Positions 1 through 8,541 of a stretch of DNA of 64,000 nt are shown in pieces. The notes beneath the pieces were generated by a model, which saw only the letters and a program-made list of their open reading frames with translations, was not told the origin of the DNA and did not search any database. Each line of letters starts with the position of its first letter. The stretch's first letter is position 1. The DNA comes from Psychrobacillus psychrotolerans (GTDB taxonomy: Bacteria > Bacillota > Bacilli > Bacillales_A > Planococcaceae), in the NCBI RefSeq assembly GCF_900115805.1, contig NZ_FOXU01000001.1, positions 124,001 to 188,000 on the forward strand, written 5' to 3'. The position numbers and the translations under genes are program-made.

Positions 1-1
1 C

Positions 2-391
2 CACAAAGCAGATGGATCCAATGAAAAGCTAGCTAAAAAAACGGTTGCGGAGTACAAACAAATTCTCCATTTTTTAGCACCGTCTTCACCTTATTGGCAA
101 ACTCCAGCACTTGCAGTATCTTCGCTATATAAAATTGGATTAGATGTAGTATGGGAAAATATACTACACTTCCAGCAAGTGATGAAAGAAAAGTCGGTTT
201 GGCAACATAGAAGAAAAGAACAAACAATTGAATGGTTTAAAACGATGATTGTGGATCGATTATACGACGACTTTTTTTCATCCACTGTTAAAAAGCAATC
301 TATGGCAACTTTAGAAAGTTTAGTGCGAGATGAAAAAATAACAGTTTCCCAAGCGGTTGACGATCTATTTTCCTCGAATCCAAACGGATAA
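2..391 (+). CDS. meaB: MeaB/ArgK-type GTPase, C-terminal part (5' end outside window)
   Basis: The reading frame is open from the first bases of the window to a stop at 389-391, giving about 129 C-terminal residues. The segment HKADGSN (the guanine-specifying NKAD region) followed by WQTPALAVSSLYKIGLD matches the end of the G domain and the C-terminal dimerisation arm of MeaB, the chaperone that loads and protects adenosylcobalamin-dependent methylmalonyl-CoA mutase. The methylmalonyl-CoA epimerase and carboxyltransferase genes lie just downstream, which supports this. The mutase subunits are presumably upstream, outside the window. The P-loop is not visible because the N-terminus is missing. 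Confidence 0.85.
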   Translation, partial: HKADGSNEKLAKKTVAEYKQILHFLAPSSPYWQTPALAVSSLYKIGLDVVWENILHFQQVMKEKSVWQHRRKEQTIEWFKTMIVDRLYDDFFSSTVKKQSMATLESLVRDEKITVSQAVDDLFSSNPNG

Positions 392-432
392 TCTGATAAG
401 ATTAACATAGTAAAAAAAGGAGAGTGGCATAA

Positions 433-873
433 ATGAATATGGATTTCAATTTATATATGAATGATATACTAGTACAAGCTCGTGGAGAAATGGACGCAGC
501 AGGTTATGAGCAACTTGAAACACCTGAAGCAGTAGATGCAGCATTTGCTCGTCAAGGAACAACTTTAGTAATGGTAAACTCTGTATGTGGATGTGCTGGA
601 GGAATTGCACGCCCTGCTGCGGCAAACTCTGTACATTATGATAAACGTCCAGACCATTTAGTAACTGTTTTTGCTGGTCAAGACAAATTGGCTACTCAAC
701 AAGCGCGTAATCTATTCGGAGATGATCACTTGCCTTCTTCTCCATCATTTGTTCTGTTAAAAGACGGACAACCTGTAGCAGAAATCGGTCGTCACGAAAT
801 AGAAGGTCATGCACCTACTTCTGTCATTACACATCTTCAAGAATTATTTGAAGAATACTGCGAAGAAGTTTAA
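433..873 (+). CDS. brxB: BrxA/BrxB family bacilliredoxin
   Basis: A 146-residue thioredoxin-fold protein of the YphP/YqiW family, which removes bacillithiol from S-bacillithiolated proteins. The active site is the atypical C52-G53-C54 motif within NSVCGCAGG. Length and sequence match the family along the whole protein. The ATG at 433 follows a strong AAAGGAGAG ribosome binding site. It lies 41 bases after meaB and is closed by its own hairpin terminator. In B. subtilis the equivalent yqiW also lies near the yqj genes found downstream here. Confidence 0.93.
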   Translation: MNMDFNLYMNDILVQARGEMDAAGYEQLETPEAVDAAFARQGTTLVMVNSVCGCAGGIARPAAANSVHYDKRPDHLVTVFAGQDKLATQQARNLFGDDHLPSSPSFVLLKDGQPVAEIGRHEIEGHAPTSVITHLQELFEEYCEEV

Positions 874-878
874 ATAAT

Positions 879-918
879 AAAAACCAGCGGAAGCATCTAA
901 ATGCATTCGCTGGTTTTT
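879..918 (+). terminator. Rho-independent terminator after brxB
   Basis: A 16-base near-perfect inverted repeat (AAACCAGCGGAAGCAT / ATGCATTCGCTGGTTT) with a short loop, followed by T residues, directly after the brxB stop. Confidence 0.9.
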
Positions 919-999
919 ATCATTTCTCAAAGATCCATAAATTGAACTTTTTTAATATATTATGGCGATGAACAGGTAAACATCATAAGATTTTGCAAG

Positions 1000-1048
1000 A
1001 AAAAGAGATGCTGGTTGGTTATGACATCGTCACAACCAACCAGCATCC
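1000..1048 (-). terminator. Rho-independent terminator for the minus-strand prli42 gene
   Basis: A perfect 14-base stem (1007-1020 with 1034-1047). On the minus strand it is followed by CTCTTTTTC, the T-tract expected of a terminator; the plus-strand side has none. It lies downstream of the small minus-strand gene at 1124-1219. Confidence 0.75.
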
Positions 1049-1123
1049 CTAAAATTCACTTGGTAATAGAATGGCAAACGCCTGTTCAAAGTCCTTTGGA
1101 CACGATAGAAACAGGTTTTGACA

Positions 1124-1219
1124 TTAAAGGATGAAGCTTAGACCGAATAGTAATGTAGACATTACCATTACAAAAATCATTAAATACACAATAATTTTAC
1201 GAAAAGTTTGGTTGCGCAT
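1124..1219 (-). CDS. prli42: Stressosome-associated small membrane protein Prli42
   Basis: A 31-residue protein, MRNQTFRKIIVYLMIFVMVM then STLLFGLSFIL, with a basic N-terminus and one membrane helix. Length, charge pattern and the helix with an STLL(F/M)G segment match Prli42, the conserved Firmicutes mini-protein that anchors the stressosome (RsbR/RsbS/RsbT) to the membrane in Listeria. The start is well supported by AAAGGAGAG about six bases upstream, and a minus-strand terminator follows at 1000-1048. It is transcribed against brxB and mce. No stressosome genes are in the window. Confidence 0.8.
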   Translation of the reverse strand: MRNQTFRKIIVYLMIFVMVMSTLLFGLSFIL

Positions 1220-1534
1220 AATTTCTCTCCTTTAGCTTGTACCTTTATTTTAACAAAAACATAAAAATGCACAAGAGGTAGAGATTTTTTTTTGAAATAG
1301 GTACAATAGAAAAAGGGTTATTTTAAATTTTCTGTAATCACTTGATATTGGAATATTAGGGACAGTCATTATCATGAGAGATTCCATCAGCTCATTGTAG
1401 ATAGCCTTTTTCATAGATAGAATCTTTGCATAGAAATACGTTCTAATGTTGTTATTATCTGCATGCGGAATGTGACAATATAATTTTGCAAAATCTATCA
1501 GTTTATTACTACACATTTTTTGATAGAAGTGAAG

Positions 1535-1690
1535 GTTGGCAACTTCGGTGGGTCTAGTGAGAAAGTCGGGACCCCAAAGGAGTATACTTTAAAAAGTAGG
1601 AATACTTTCTGCCGTATGCAGTCAATTCGAGAAAAGGGTCATAATGACACGGGCTCGACTTCGGACTGCAACGAATATCAATAGTATTAT
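1535..1690 (+). other. Candidate structured leader RNA upstream of mce
   Basis: The 200 bases before mce contain nested complementary segments: GCAGTC (1618-1623) with GACTGC (1664-1669), CGAG (1628-1631) with CTCG (1654-1657), and GTCA (1638-1641) with TGAC (1645-1648), forming one three-tier hairpin. A second hairpin, AGTATACTTT with AAAGT and AATACT, lies at about 1581-1606. No riboswitch class was recognised; the conserved cobalamin (B12-box), SAM and T-box sequences are absent. The stretch 920-1720 otherwise holds only prli42 and its terminator. Confidence 0.4.
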
Positions 1691-1720
1691 TTTATAGTTA
1701 TTTAATAGAGGGGTGTAAAA

Positions 1721-2131
1721 ATGGAGAAAATTGATCATATCGGGATTGCTGTTAAAAGTATTGAAGACTCTCTTCCTTATTACATAGATACATTGGGATT
1801 AAAACTATTACATATTGAAGATGTTCCATCAGAAAAAGTTCGTGTAGCGTTTATCGATAGCGGGAATGTCCATTTAGAATTACTTCAACCAATCGATGAA
1901 ACAAGTACGATTCATTCGTATATTGAAAAAAAGGGTGAAGGTATTCATCATATAGCTTTTGGAGTTACTAGTATACAACAGCGTTTGGACGAGCTGAAAG
2001 AAAAGGGCGTCCGACTTATACAGGAAACTCCAAAAGCAGGTGCTCATGGTGCTCAGGTAGCATTTATACATCCAAAAGCATCTCGTGGAGTGCTTTACGA
2101 ATTAGTCGATAAAACCGGGGGAGAGAAATAA
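1721..2131 (+). CDS. mce: Methylmalonyl-CoA epimerase
   Basis: A 136-residue vicinal oxygen chelate protein made of two beta-alpha-beta-beta-beta modules. It starts KIDHIGIAVKSI and carries the second metal-binding stretch GEGIHHIAFGV and a late YELV. The residues expected to bind the metal (His in IDHIG, Glu in LELLQP, His in HHIAF, Glu in YELV) are present. It interconverts the (S) and (R) epimers of methylmalonyl-CoA. It is followed after one base by the carboxyltransferase gene, the same arrangement as B. subtilis yqjC-yqjD-yqjE. Confidence 0.92.
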   Translation: MEKIDHIGIAVKSIEDSLPYYIDTLGLKLLHIEDVPSEKVRVAFIDSGNVHLELLQPIDETSTIHSYIEKKGEGIHHIAFGVTSIQQRLDELKEKGVRLIQETPKAGAHGAQVAFIHPKASRGVLYELVDKTGGEK

Positions 2132-2132
2132 T

Positions 2133-3680
2133 ATGGATATTTATGAAAAAATCAATGATTTATATGATCGCAAACGTAAAATCGAACTTGGTGGCGGAGA
2201 TGAACGTATTGAGAAACAGCATGAAAAAGGGAAGCTGACTGCCCGGGAACGAATTGAATTATTAGTAGATAAAGATTCATTTGTAGAGTTAAGTCCTTTT
2301 ATCAAACATCGTACAGTAGACTTTGGTATGGATAAGCAAGAGGGCCCAGGTGATGGAGTAGTTACTGGGTATGGGAAAGTAAATGGTCGTCCCATTTATC
2401 TGTTTTCACAAGATTTCACTGTCTTTGGCGGAGCTTTAGGAGAAATGCATGCACTCAAAATTGCAAACGTCATGGATTTAGCAGCTAAAAACGGAGCACC
2501 TTTCATAGGGTTAAATGACTCTGGTGGTGCTCGTATTCAAGAAGGTGTTGTATCACTGGATGGATATGGTCAAATTTTTTATCGTAATGCTATTTACTCG
2601 GGAGTTATTCCTCAAATCTCTGTCATTTTAGGACCATGTGCTGGTGGCGCAGTGTATTCGCCAGCTATAACTGACTTTGTGTTTATGACGGATGAAACGA
2701 GCCAAATGTTTATCACAGGTCCGAAGGTAATTGAAACTGTTACCGGGGAGAAGATTTCTGCAGAAGATCTTGGTGGTTCAAAAGTACATAACACAATTAG
2801 TGGAAATGCACATTTCCGTGGGAAAACTGAAGAGGAAGTATTAGAAAGCGTTCGATTACTTTTAAGTTATTTACCACAAAGCTTTGAAGAAAAACCTACT
2901 ATTGCTGATGTACCAGAAGAGGATGATAATCGTCCTGACTTAGCAGATGTCGTACCTTATGAAGCTATTCGCCCATACGATATCCGAAAAGTTATTGATC
3001 AAGTAGTGGATACAGGTTCTTTCTTAGAAGTACAAAAAGAATTCGCTAAAAATATCGTGATTGGTCTTGCACGTATTAAAGGAGAGGTAGTTGGTTTAGT
3101 TTGTAACCAACCAAAAGTAATGGCTGGAGGTTTAGATATAGATTCTTCGGACAAAGCAGCTCGATTTATACGTTTTTGTGATGCCTTCAATATTCCAATC
3201 ATTACATTTGAAGATGTTACTGGATTCTTCCCAGGTATTAAACAAGAACATGGTGGAATTATTCGCCACGGTGCCAAAATCTTATTTGCTTATTCTGAAG
3301 CAACCGTTCCTAAAATAACCGTTATTTTACGAAAAGCATACGGCGGCGCTTATGTTGCGTTGAATTCCAAGTCAATTGGAGCAGATGTGGTATTCGCATG
3401 GCCAAATGCAGAGATAGCTGTAATGGGACCAAACGGCGCTGCTAATATCATTTTCGCCCGTGAAATTGCCCAAAGTGAAGATCCAGAAGCAGTTCGTGCA
3501 GAAAAAATTGAAGAGTACCGTGAGAAATTTGCGAATCCATACGTAGCCGCTTCAATGGGAATGGTAGATGACGTAATTGATCCAAGAGAAACTCGTATTA
3601 AACTTATTCAATCTTTAGAGATGATGCGTAATAAAAAAGAAACTAGACCAAACAAAAAACATGGTAATATTCCATTATAA
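2133..3680 (+). CDS. mmdA: Acyl-CoA carboxylase carboxyltransferase subunit (methylmalonyl-CoA decarboxylase alpha / propionyl-CoA carboxylase beta)
   Basis: A 515-residue protein with the two crotonase-like halves of the biotin-dependent carboxyltransferase family. Characteristic stretches are LNDSGGARIQEGV (oxyanion-hole loop, N-half), GPCAGGAVYSPA, and IIRHGAKILFAYSEATVPK with YGGAYVALNSK in the C-half. It transfers carboxyl between biotin and propionyl/methylmalonyl-CoA. It is coupled to mce (one-base gap) and matches B. subtilis YqjD in position. No biotin carrier or biotin carboxylase gene is adjacent, so the partner subunits must be elsewhere; whether it carboxylates or decarboxylates cannot be told from sequence. 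Confidence 0.92.
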   Translation: MDIYEKINDLYDRKRKIELGGGDERIEKQHEKGKLTARERIELLVDKDSFVELSPFIKHRTVDFGMDKQEGPGDGVVTGYGKVNGRPIYLFSQDFTVFGGALGEMHALKIANVMDLAAKNGAPFIGLNDSGGARIQEGVVSLDGYGQIFYRNAIYSGVIPQISVILGPCAGGAVYSPAITDFVFMTDETSQMFITGPKVIETVTGEKISAEDLGGSKVHNTISGNAHFRGKTEEEVLESVRLLLSYLPQSFEEKPTIADVPEEDDNRPDLADVVPYEAIRPYDIRKVIDQVVDTGSFLEVQKEFAKNIVIGLARIKGEVVGLVCNQPKVMAGGLDIDSSDKAARFIRFCDAFNIPIITFEDVTGFFPGIKQEHGGIIRHGAKILFAYSEATVPKITVILRKAYGGAYVALNSKSIGADVVFAWPNAEIAVMGPNGAANIIFAREIAQSEDPEAVRAEKIEEYREKFANPYVAASMGMVDDVIDPRETRIKLIQSLEMMRNKKETRPNKKHGNIPL

Positions 3681-3695
3681 AAAGGAGACTTTTCA

Positions 3696-4808
3696 ATGAG
3701 TCGATTAGTTGAGGAATTTTTAGAATTAGTTCAAATAGATTCAGAAACAAAGCATGAAGAAGTAATTGCACCAATTTTAAAAGACAAATTAGAGCAGCTT
3801 GGATTTACTGTTGTGGAAGACGATTCTGCTTCTAAAACAGGACACGGAGCTGGCAATTTAATCGCAACATTAAAGGGTTCAAATGCAAATGTAGATCCAA
3901 TATACTTTACAGTCCATATGGATACTGTTGTACCTGGAAAAGGCATTAAACCCATTATTAAAGAAGATGGTTATATATATTCTGATGGCACAACAATTTT
4001 AGGTGCTGATGACAAAGCTGGAATCGCTGCTCTTTTTGAAGCTATTCGCCGCTTGAAAGAACAATCTATTAAACACGGCGATATTCAAGTCGTTATTACG
4101 GCTGGAGAAGAAAGTGGATTAGTAGGAGCCAAAGAATTAGATGCTTCTTTACTAACTGCAAAATATGGCTATGCGATAGATAGCGATGGAACGGTTGGTG
4201 GAATTGTAACGGCTGCTCCATTCCAATCTAAGCTATGGACAACCATTACTGGAAAAACTGCGCATGCAGGAGTCGCTCCCGAAAAAGGTATTTCTGCGAT
4301 TACTTTAGCTGCTAAGGCGATTTCTGCGATGAAATTAGGTAGATTAGATGCCGAAACTACGGCTAATATTGGTCGATTTGAAGGTGGACAAGCAACTAAT
4401 ATCGTCTGTGATGAAGTGCATATACTTTCTGAGGCTCGCTCGATCAATAAAGAAAAACTAGATGCCCAAGTTGCACATATGGTAGCAACATTCGTTGAAA
4501 CTGCTGAAAAATTTGGTGGTAAAGCAGTGACAGAAACGCAATTAATGTATCCAGGATTTCATTTTGAAGAAGAACATGCAGTTGTACAGGTTGCTAAACG
4601 TGCAGTAGAACGAATTGGAAGAACTGCAGAGATTAAAACTAGTGGTGGCGGTAGTGATGCCAATGTAATTGCTGGATTTGGGATTCCTACAGTTATCTTG
4701 TCTGTGGGTTATGAAGAAATTCATACAACAAATGAACGCATGCCTATTGAAGAATTAGAGAAATTAGCCGATTTAATAGTAGAGATCGTTCTAGTAGCGG
4801 CAGAATGA
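3696..4808 (+). CDS. yqjE: M20 family metallopeptidase, PepT/YqjE-like
   Basis: A 370-residue di-zinc peptidase. The metal ligands are visible in order: VHMDTV (His, Asp), GADDKAG (bridging Asp), AGEESG (general base Glu and ligand Glu) and AIDSDG (Asp). Residues about 180-290 form the lid/dimerisation domain. It lies 15 bases after mmdA with a good AAAGGAG site and is most likely the third gene of that operon, as in B. subtilis. Its link to methylmalonyl-CoA metabolism is unexplained; the true substrate is unknown. Confidence 0.88.
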   Translation: MSRLVEEFLELVQIDSETKHEEVIAPILKDKLEQLGFTVVEDDSASKTGHGAGNLIATLKGSNANVDPIYFTVHMDTVVPGKGIKPIIKEDGYIYSDGTTILGADDKAGIAALFEAIRRLKEQSIKHGDIQVVITAGEESGLVGAKELDASLLTAKYGYAIDSDGTVGGIVTAAPFQSKLWTTITGKTAHAGVAPEKGISAITLAAKAISAMKLGRLDAETTANIGRFEGGQATNIVCDEVHILSEARSINKEKLDAQVAHMVATFVETAEKFGGKAVTETQLMYPGFHFEEEHAVVQVAKRAVERIGRTAEIKTSGGGSDANVIAGFGIPTVILSVGYEEIHTTNERMPIEELEKLADLIVEIVLVAAE

Positions 4809-4825
4809 AATAGGAGGTGACTTCG

Positions 4826-5311
4826 TTGAGCAATGAAAAGGTAGTAGTATTTCAATGTGGAAATGAAGATTATGCAGTATCCATAGAACATGTAGTTTCC
4901 ATTGAAAAGTTAGAACAGGTAAACCCGATTCCACACTTACCAAATTATTTAATAGGTTTGATGAAGATTCGTGGAGAGCTAGTGCCGATTATTGATTTTG
5001 AACAAATTTTGTATAATCGCAGTGGTGTCGATCAGGAACTAGCAAGAGTAGTTACGATGCATACTGAAAATATGACGGTTGGACTTCTTGTGAAAGAAGC
5101 GAAAGAGATTTTAGATATTGAGCAAGAAAATCTAAAGCAAATTGGTTTGGTGAATTATACGAAAACACGTTATTTCACAGCAGTTGCTAACTTAGAGAAT
5201 CGAATGATTACAATCGTGGATGCTTCTATTTTGGTAAGCTCCTTAGAAGGTTTTAATGATATTCAAACGTATGTAGAAGAAGTAAAAAAAGAAGTAACAG
5301 TTACTAAATAA
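4826..5311 (+). CDS. CheW-domain chemotaxis coupling protein
   Basis: About 161 residues spanning a single CheW domain (VVVFQCGNEDYAVSIEHV ... IPHLPNYLIGLMKIRGELVPIID). CheW couples methyl-accepting receptors to the CheA kinase. TTG at 4826 is chosen because AGGAGGTGA (4812-4820) would overlap the upstream in-frame GTG at 4817. It follows yqjE by a few bases and ends in a terminator, so it may be the last gene of that operon. No other chemotaxis gene is in the window, so whether it is the main CheW or an auxiliary one is open. Confidence 0.88.
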   Translation: MSNEKVVVFQCGNEDYAVSIEHVVSIEKLEQVNPIPHLPNYLIGLMKIRGELVPIIDFEQILYNRSGVDQELARVVTMHTENMTVGLLVKEAKEILDIEQENLKQIGLVNYTKTRYFTAVANLENRMITIVDASILVSSLEGFNDIQTYVEEVKKEVTVTK

Positions 5312-5330
5312 TTTCATGCTGTATTCGGGG

Positions 5331-5356
5331 AGGTAGCTTATATAGCTACCTTTTTT
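5331..5356 (+). terminator. Rho-independent terminator after the CheW gene
   Basis: AGGTAGCT / AGCTACC stem followed by six T residues. Confidence 0.85.
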
Positions 5357-5429
5357 GAGAGTATAAGTGTAAAATTTAATCCAGTGTTTTAAGGGTTTTG
5401 AGGATTGAAGAGTCCTCTAACTTCTAATT

Positions 5430-5527
5430 TTCGTTTCGGACGGACGCTTTCCCGCCGAAGTCGGCGCTCTACACTTCATTCCTTAAAGAGTATATTAGTT
5501 TCTATACTTAAATCTGGTGTGTAGAGC
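5430..5527. repeat. Degenerate GC-richer intergenic repeat remnant
   Basis: The string GGACGGACGCTTTCCCGCC resembles the GCTTTCC core of the GC-rich element at 43008-43123. It is followed by a 9-base inverted repeat, GCTCTACAC (5466-5474) with GTGTAGAGC (5519-5527). It lies between the CheW gene and dinB and has no coding potential. A decayed repeat is the best guess. Confidence 0.3.
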
Positions 5528-5603
5528 AAATGAAGAATTTATTTAAAGTTCAGCAATGAAATTTATTCATTAATGCAAGAAAAAAGGAAGGAGGGGTGCT
5601 AAC

Positions 5604-6845
5604 TTGTCCGGAAAACATAGAATTATCTTTCACCTAGATATGAATAGCTTTTATGCTTCTGTTGAGCAAGCACATGACCCCTCTTTAAAAGGAAAGGCTA
5701 TTGCTATAGCTGGTAATCCTAAAGAAAGACGTGGCATACTTGTTACATGCTCCTATGAGGCAAGGGCAAAAGGTGTATATACTACAATGTCCGTTTGGGA
5801 GGCAAAACGAAAATGTCCAGAACTAATTTTGTTACCTCCTAATTTTGAAATTTACCGAATCGCTTCAAAAGCCATGTTCGAGATATTAAGATCCTACACA
5901 CACTTAGTAGAACCAGTATCAATCGATGAAGGGTATATGGATGTAACAGAATTGGATATGAACAATGATGCAATCGGCTTTGCCAAATCTATTCAGGATC
6001 GCATATTACGTGAACTGGATTTACCTAGTTCAATCGGAATTGCTCCTAACAAATTTCTTGCTAAAACTGCATCCAATATAAAAAAACCGATGGGTATAAC
6101 TGTTTTGCGAAAAAGACAGGTAAATGAAATCCTATGGCCCCTACCGGTAATAGATATGCATGGAATAGGGGAGAGTACTGCTAGAAAATTAGAATCGATT
6201 GGTATTAAATCGATCGGAGATTTAGCTAATGCAAATCCTAATTTACTAAAAGAAAAACTCGGAAAAAATGGTGTTCGACTACTAAATCGTGCAAATGGTA
6301 TTGATAACAGGGCAGTAGATCCTGAATCTATATATGATACGAAGAGTGTAGGGAATTCAACAACATTACCTTATGATGAATCGAATATAGAAGAACTGGA
6401 GAAGGTATTTGTACGATTATCGAAAAAAGTGGCTGCGAGACTTGATGCCAAAAATCTAGCTGGACGTTCTATTACAATACATATACGGGATGCTAATTGG
6501 AAAAACAAAACGAAAAGTAAGACATTAACTAGTCGCTTATACAAGGAACAAGAAATATACCAATTGGCATTAGAACTATTCAATGCTTCTTGGAATGGAG
6601 ATCCTATTCGTCTACTAGGAGTTACTGTAAACAATGTATACGATAAGGGAGAATCTGTAGAGCAGCTTTCTATTTTTAACTTTGAAGAACATGCTAAAGA
6701 AGAGCCAATTTTAAAACTTGTGGAGCAACTGCAAGGTAAGTTTGGGGAAGATAGTATTAAGCGTGGAATGAAAGTAAAAAAGAAGCCTTCACTGGAATCT
6801 AAAACAAGTTTCAGCAAAGACTTCTTAGATGATCATAATGATTGA
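5604..6845 (+). CDS. dinB: DNA polymerase IV, Y-family translesion polymerase
   Basis: 413 residues. The catalytic acidic residues are D12 (FHLDMNSFYAS) and D108-E109 (PVSIDEGYMD). The SSIGIAPNKFLAKTAS loop and helix-hairpin-helix (MHGIGESTARKL) are also present, and the C-terminal little-finger domain ends with a QLSIF beta-clamp-binding motif near residue 358. Start is TTG with AAGGAGGGG upstream. It corresponds to B. subtilis YqjH (PolY1). Unlike the polymerase gene at 31017, no LexA box is seen upstream. Its 3' end overlaps the convergent MurE gene by 13 bases. Confidence 0.95.
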   Translation: MSGKHRIIFHLDMNSFYASVEQAHDPSLKGKAIAIAGNPKERRGILVTCSYEARAKGVYTTMSVWEAKRKCPELILLPPNFEIYRIASKAMFEILRSYTHLVEPVSIDEGYMDVTELDMNNDAIGFAKSIQDRILRELDLPSSIGIAPNKFLAKTASNIKKPMGITVLRKRQVNEILWPLPVIDMHGIGESTARKLESIGIKSIGDLANANPNLLKEKLGKNGVRLLNRANGIDNRAVDPESIYDTKSVGNSTTLPYDESNIEELEKVFVRLSKKVAARLDAKNLAGRSITIHIRDANWKNKTKSKTLTSRLYKEQEIYQLALELFNASWNGDPIRLLGVTVNNVYDKGESVEQLSIFNFEEHAKEEPILKLVEQLQGKFGEDSIKRGMKVKKKPSLESKTSFSKDFLDDHND

Positions 6846-8284
6846 TAATGCTCATTTTGAATAGCCAATGAATCGTTCAAATAATGCAAGGTGTGAATGT
6901 CTGAAGCAGTAGGTAAGCTGAAGCTATTCTGATAATTTTCAATGCCTTTCCCGGTAATTACGATAAGGTCATTATTTTGAGCTTTTTCCCAAGCATACTG
7001 TATTGCTAAAGTACGATCGGGAATAATAATACATCTATTCATCGGATCTAATTCGTTCAAATCTCGAATCATCTGTTCTGAAGGTACTCCATTCAAATCA
7101 TCAAAAGTTAAAATACATGTTTCAGATTTCTCCAAAGAGACTTCTACCATACTTTTTCTTTTTTGTACGTCTCTATCTCCCCTAAACCCAAAAATATGTA
7201 TAATTCTTTGGGGGTTATATAAACGAGCAGCTTCTAAGATATGAGAAAAGGCATTTGTTGTGTGGGCATAATCTACAATGCATGTTGCCCCAGCTGGATG
7301 TTCAAATAGCTCAAATCTACCAGGTACTCCACCAAAACTTTCTAACGCACGCTCAATATTTAACGGGTCTATATTTAGCGAGATTGCAGTTGAAAAAGCA
7401 AGCGAAGCATTTTCTAAGTTATGTTTACCTTTCATCCGACTCTTAAGCGAATATGACTGTATTGGAGCGTCAAGGGATATCAGTTCTTCGTCATTCACCA
7501 TGTATGTGGGATTTGTCCCATTTATTTTGATAACTTCTTTGTTTAAAGTGTTTACGAAAGCACAAAGACGTTCACCCCAGGAAGTATTAGAATTAATAAC
7601 AGCAATTCCGTTTGGTTTTAAATATTCAAATAGAGATTGCTTCGCTTCGAAATAGGATTCCATTGTTTTATGATAGTCTAAATGCTCATGTTCTAAATTC
7701 GTAAAAATACAAACATCAAATCGAAGACCCTCGACGCGAGATTGGACCAAACCGTGGGAGGAAACTTCCATAATGACAACTCGGTCATGACAAGTAGCTA
7801 ATAGCTTGTTTAGGGTAACTGCATCCGTAGTTGTGTGGTAGGACTCCTGTTCAACTCCATTTATAATTGTCGAAACACTACCGAATAATGCACATGATAT
7901 TCCTACTGATTCCAAAATATGTTTAAGCATAAAGGATGTAGTTGTTTTTCCATTTGTACCAGTAATTCCAATCATAATTTTATGTTGAGTTGGATTACCA
8001 TAAAAGATTTGAGCTACTAATCCGAGTGTTTTCCGTGCATCGGGCACTCGAATATAGGGAACTCCAACTGAGGTAAGATTTTCTTCGCCAATGACTACAC
8101 ATGCCCCATTTAAAATTGCATCTTCGATATACATATGTCCATCTGTCTGAGCTCCCGGTATCGCAACAAATATAAAATTTTTCTCTACTTCAGAAGAATT
8201 AAAAGCCAAGCCTTGTATTTCAACGGACTCGTCTTCTTGACTTATGTGAATGCCTAATGGCTTTATCAATGTCTCTAATTTCAT
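6833..8284 (-). CDS. murE: MurE-like UDP-N-acetylmuramyl-tripeptide synthetase, stand-alone paralogue
   Basis: 483 residues in the three-domain Mur ligase layout: N-terminal UDP-binding domain, central ATPase with GITGTNGKTTT P-loop and the EVSSHGL and NLEHEHLDYH stretches, and C-terminal ligand domain. It adds the third stem-peptide residue in cell wall synthesis. The DNPR motif that reads meso-diaminopimelate is absent: the equivalent stretch is FDDLNGVPSEQ. That suggests lysine, ornithine or another substrate. It is not in a dcw cluster, so a second MurE probably exists elsewhere. An ATG start with only moderate ribosome binding site support was accepted. Confidence 0.85.
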   Translation of the reverse strand: MKLETLIKPLGIHISQEDESVEIQGLAFNSSEVEKNFIFVAIPGAQTDGHMYIEDAILNGACVVIGEENLTSVGVPYIRVPDARKTLGLVAQIFYGNPTQHKIMIGITGTNGKTTTSFMLKHILESVGISCALFGSVSTIINGVEQESYHTTTDAVTLNKLLATCHDRVVIMEVSSHGLVQSRVEGLRFDVCIFTNLEHEHLDYHKTMESYFEAKQSLFEYLKPNGIAVINSNTSWGERLCAFVNTLNKEVIKINGTNPTYMVNDEELISLDAPIQSYSLKSRMKGKHNLENASLAFSTAISLNIDPLNIERALESFGGVPGRFELFEHPAGATCIVDYAHTTNAFSHILEAARLYNPQRIIHIFGFRGDRDVQKRKSMVEVSLEKSETCILTFDDLNGVPSEQMIRDLNELDPMNRCIIIPDRTLAIQYAWEKAQNNDLIVITGKGIENYQNSFSLPTASDIHTLHYLNDSLAIQNEHYQSL

Positions 8285-8541
8285 AAGCTTTGGACGCCCC
8301 TTTTAGTTGTTTAGTTATTGTTTGCAGTTTTGCTTTTTACATACATGCAATTTAGAGGTAGACTAACTATATAAATTACTTAATGATCCTGTACATCTAA
8401 TATTAGTCGTAAGTAAATCTAATCATTTATAGTAGACAAGTAAAACTTAAAAATGGTCAATTTTAAGATGTTTTCACAACAAAATAAATCTATAATCTAT
8501 AATTTAGAATATGTCCAAAATAGTTAAGGAAGTGAGCAAAT

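Noticed and set aside
1250-1516. Minus-strand open frame of 88 codons
   Set aside because: No ribosome binding site, composition typical of chance AT-rich frames, and it lies between prli42 and the mce leader with no recognisable motif.
1535-1690. Cobalamin riboswitch upstream of mce
   Set aside because: The B12-box (GCCACTG) and the conserved four-way junction sequences are missing although the pathway would fit.
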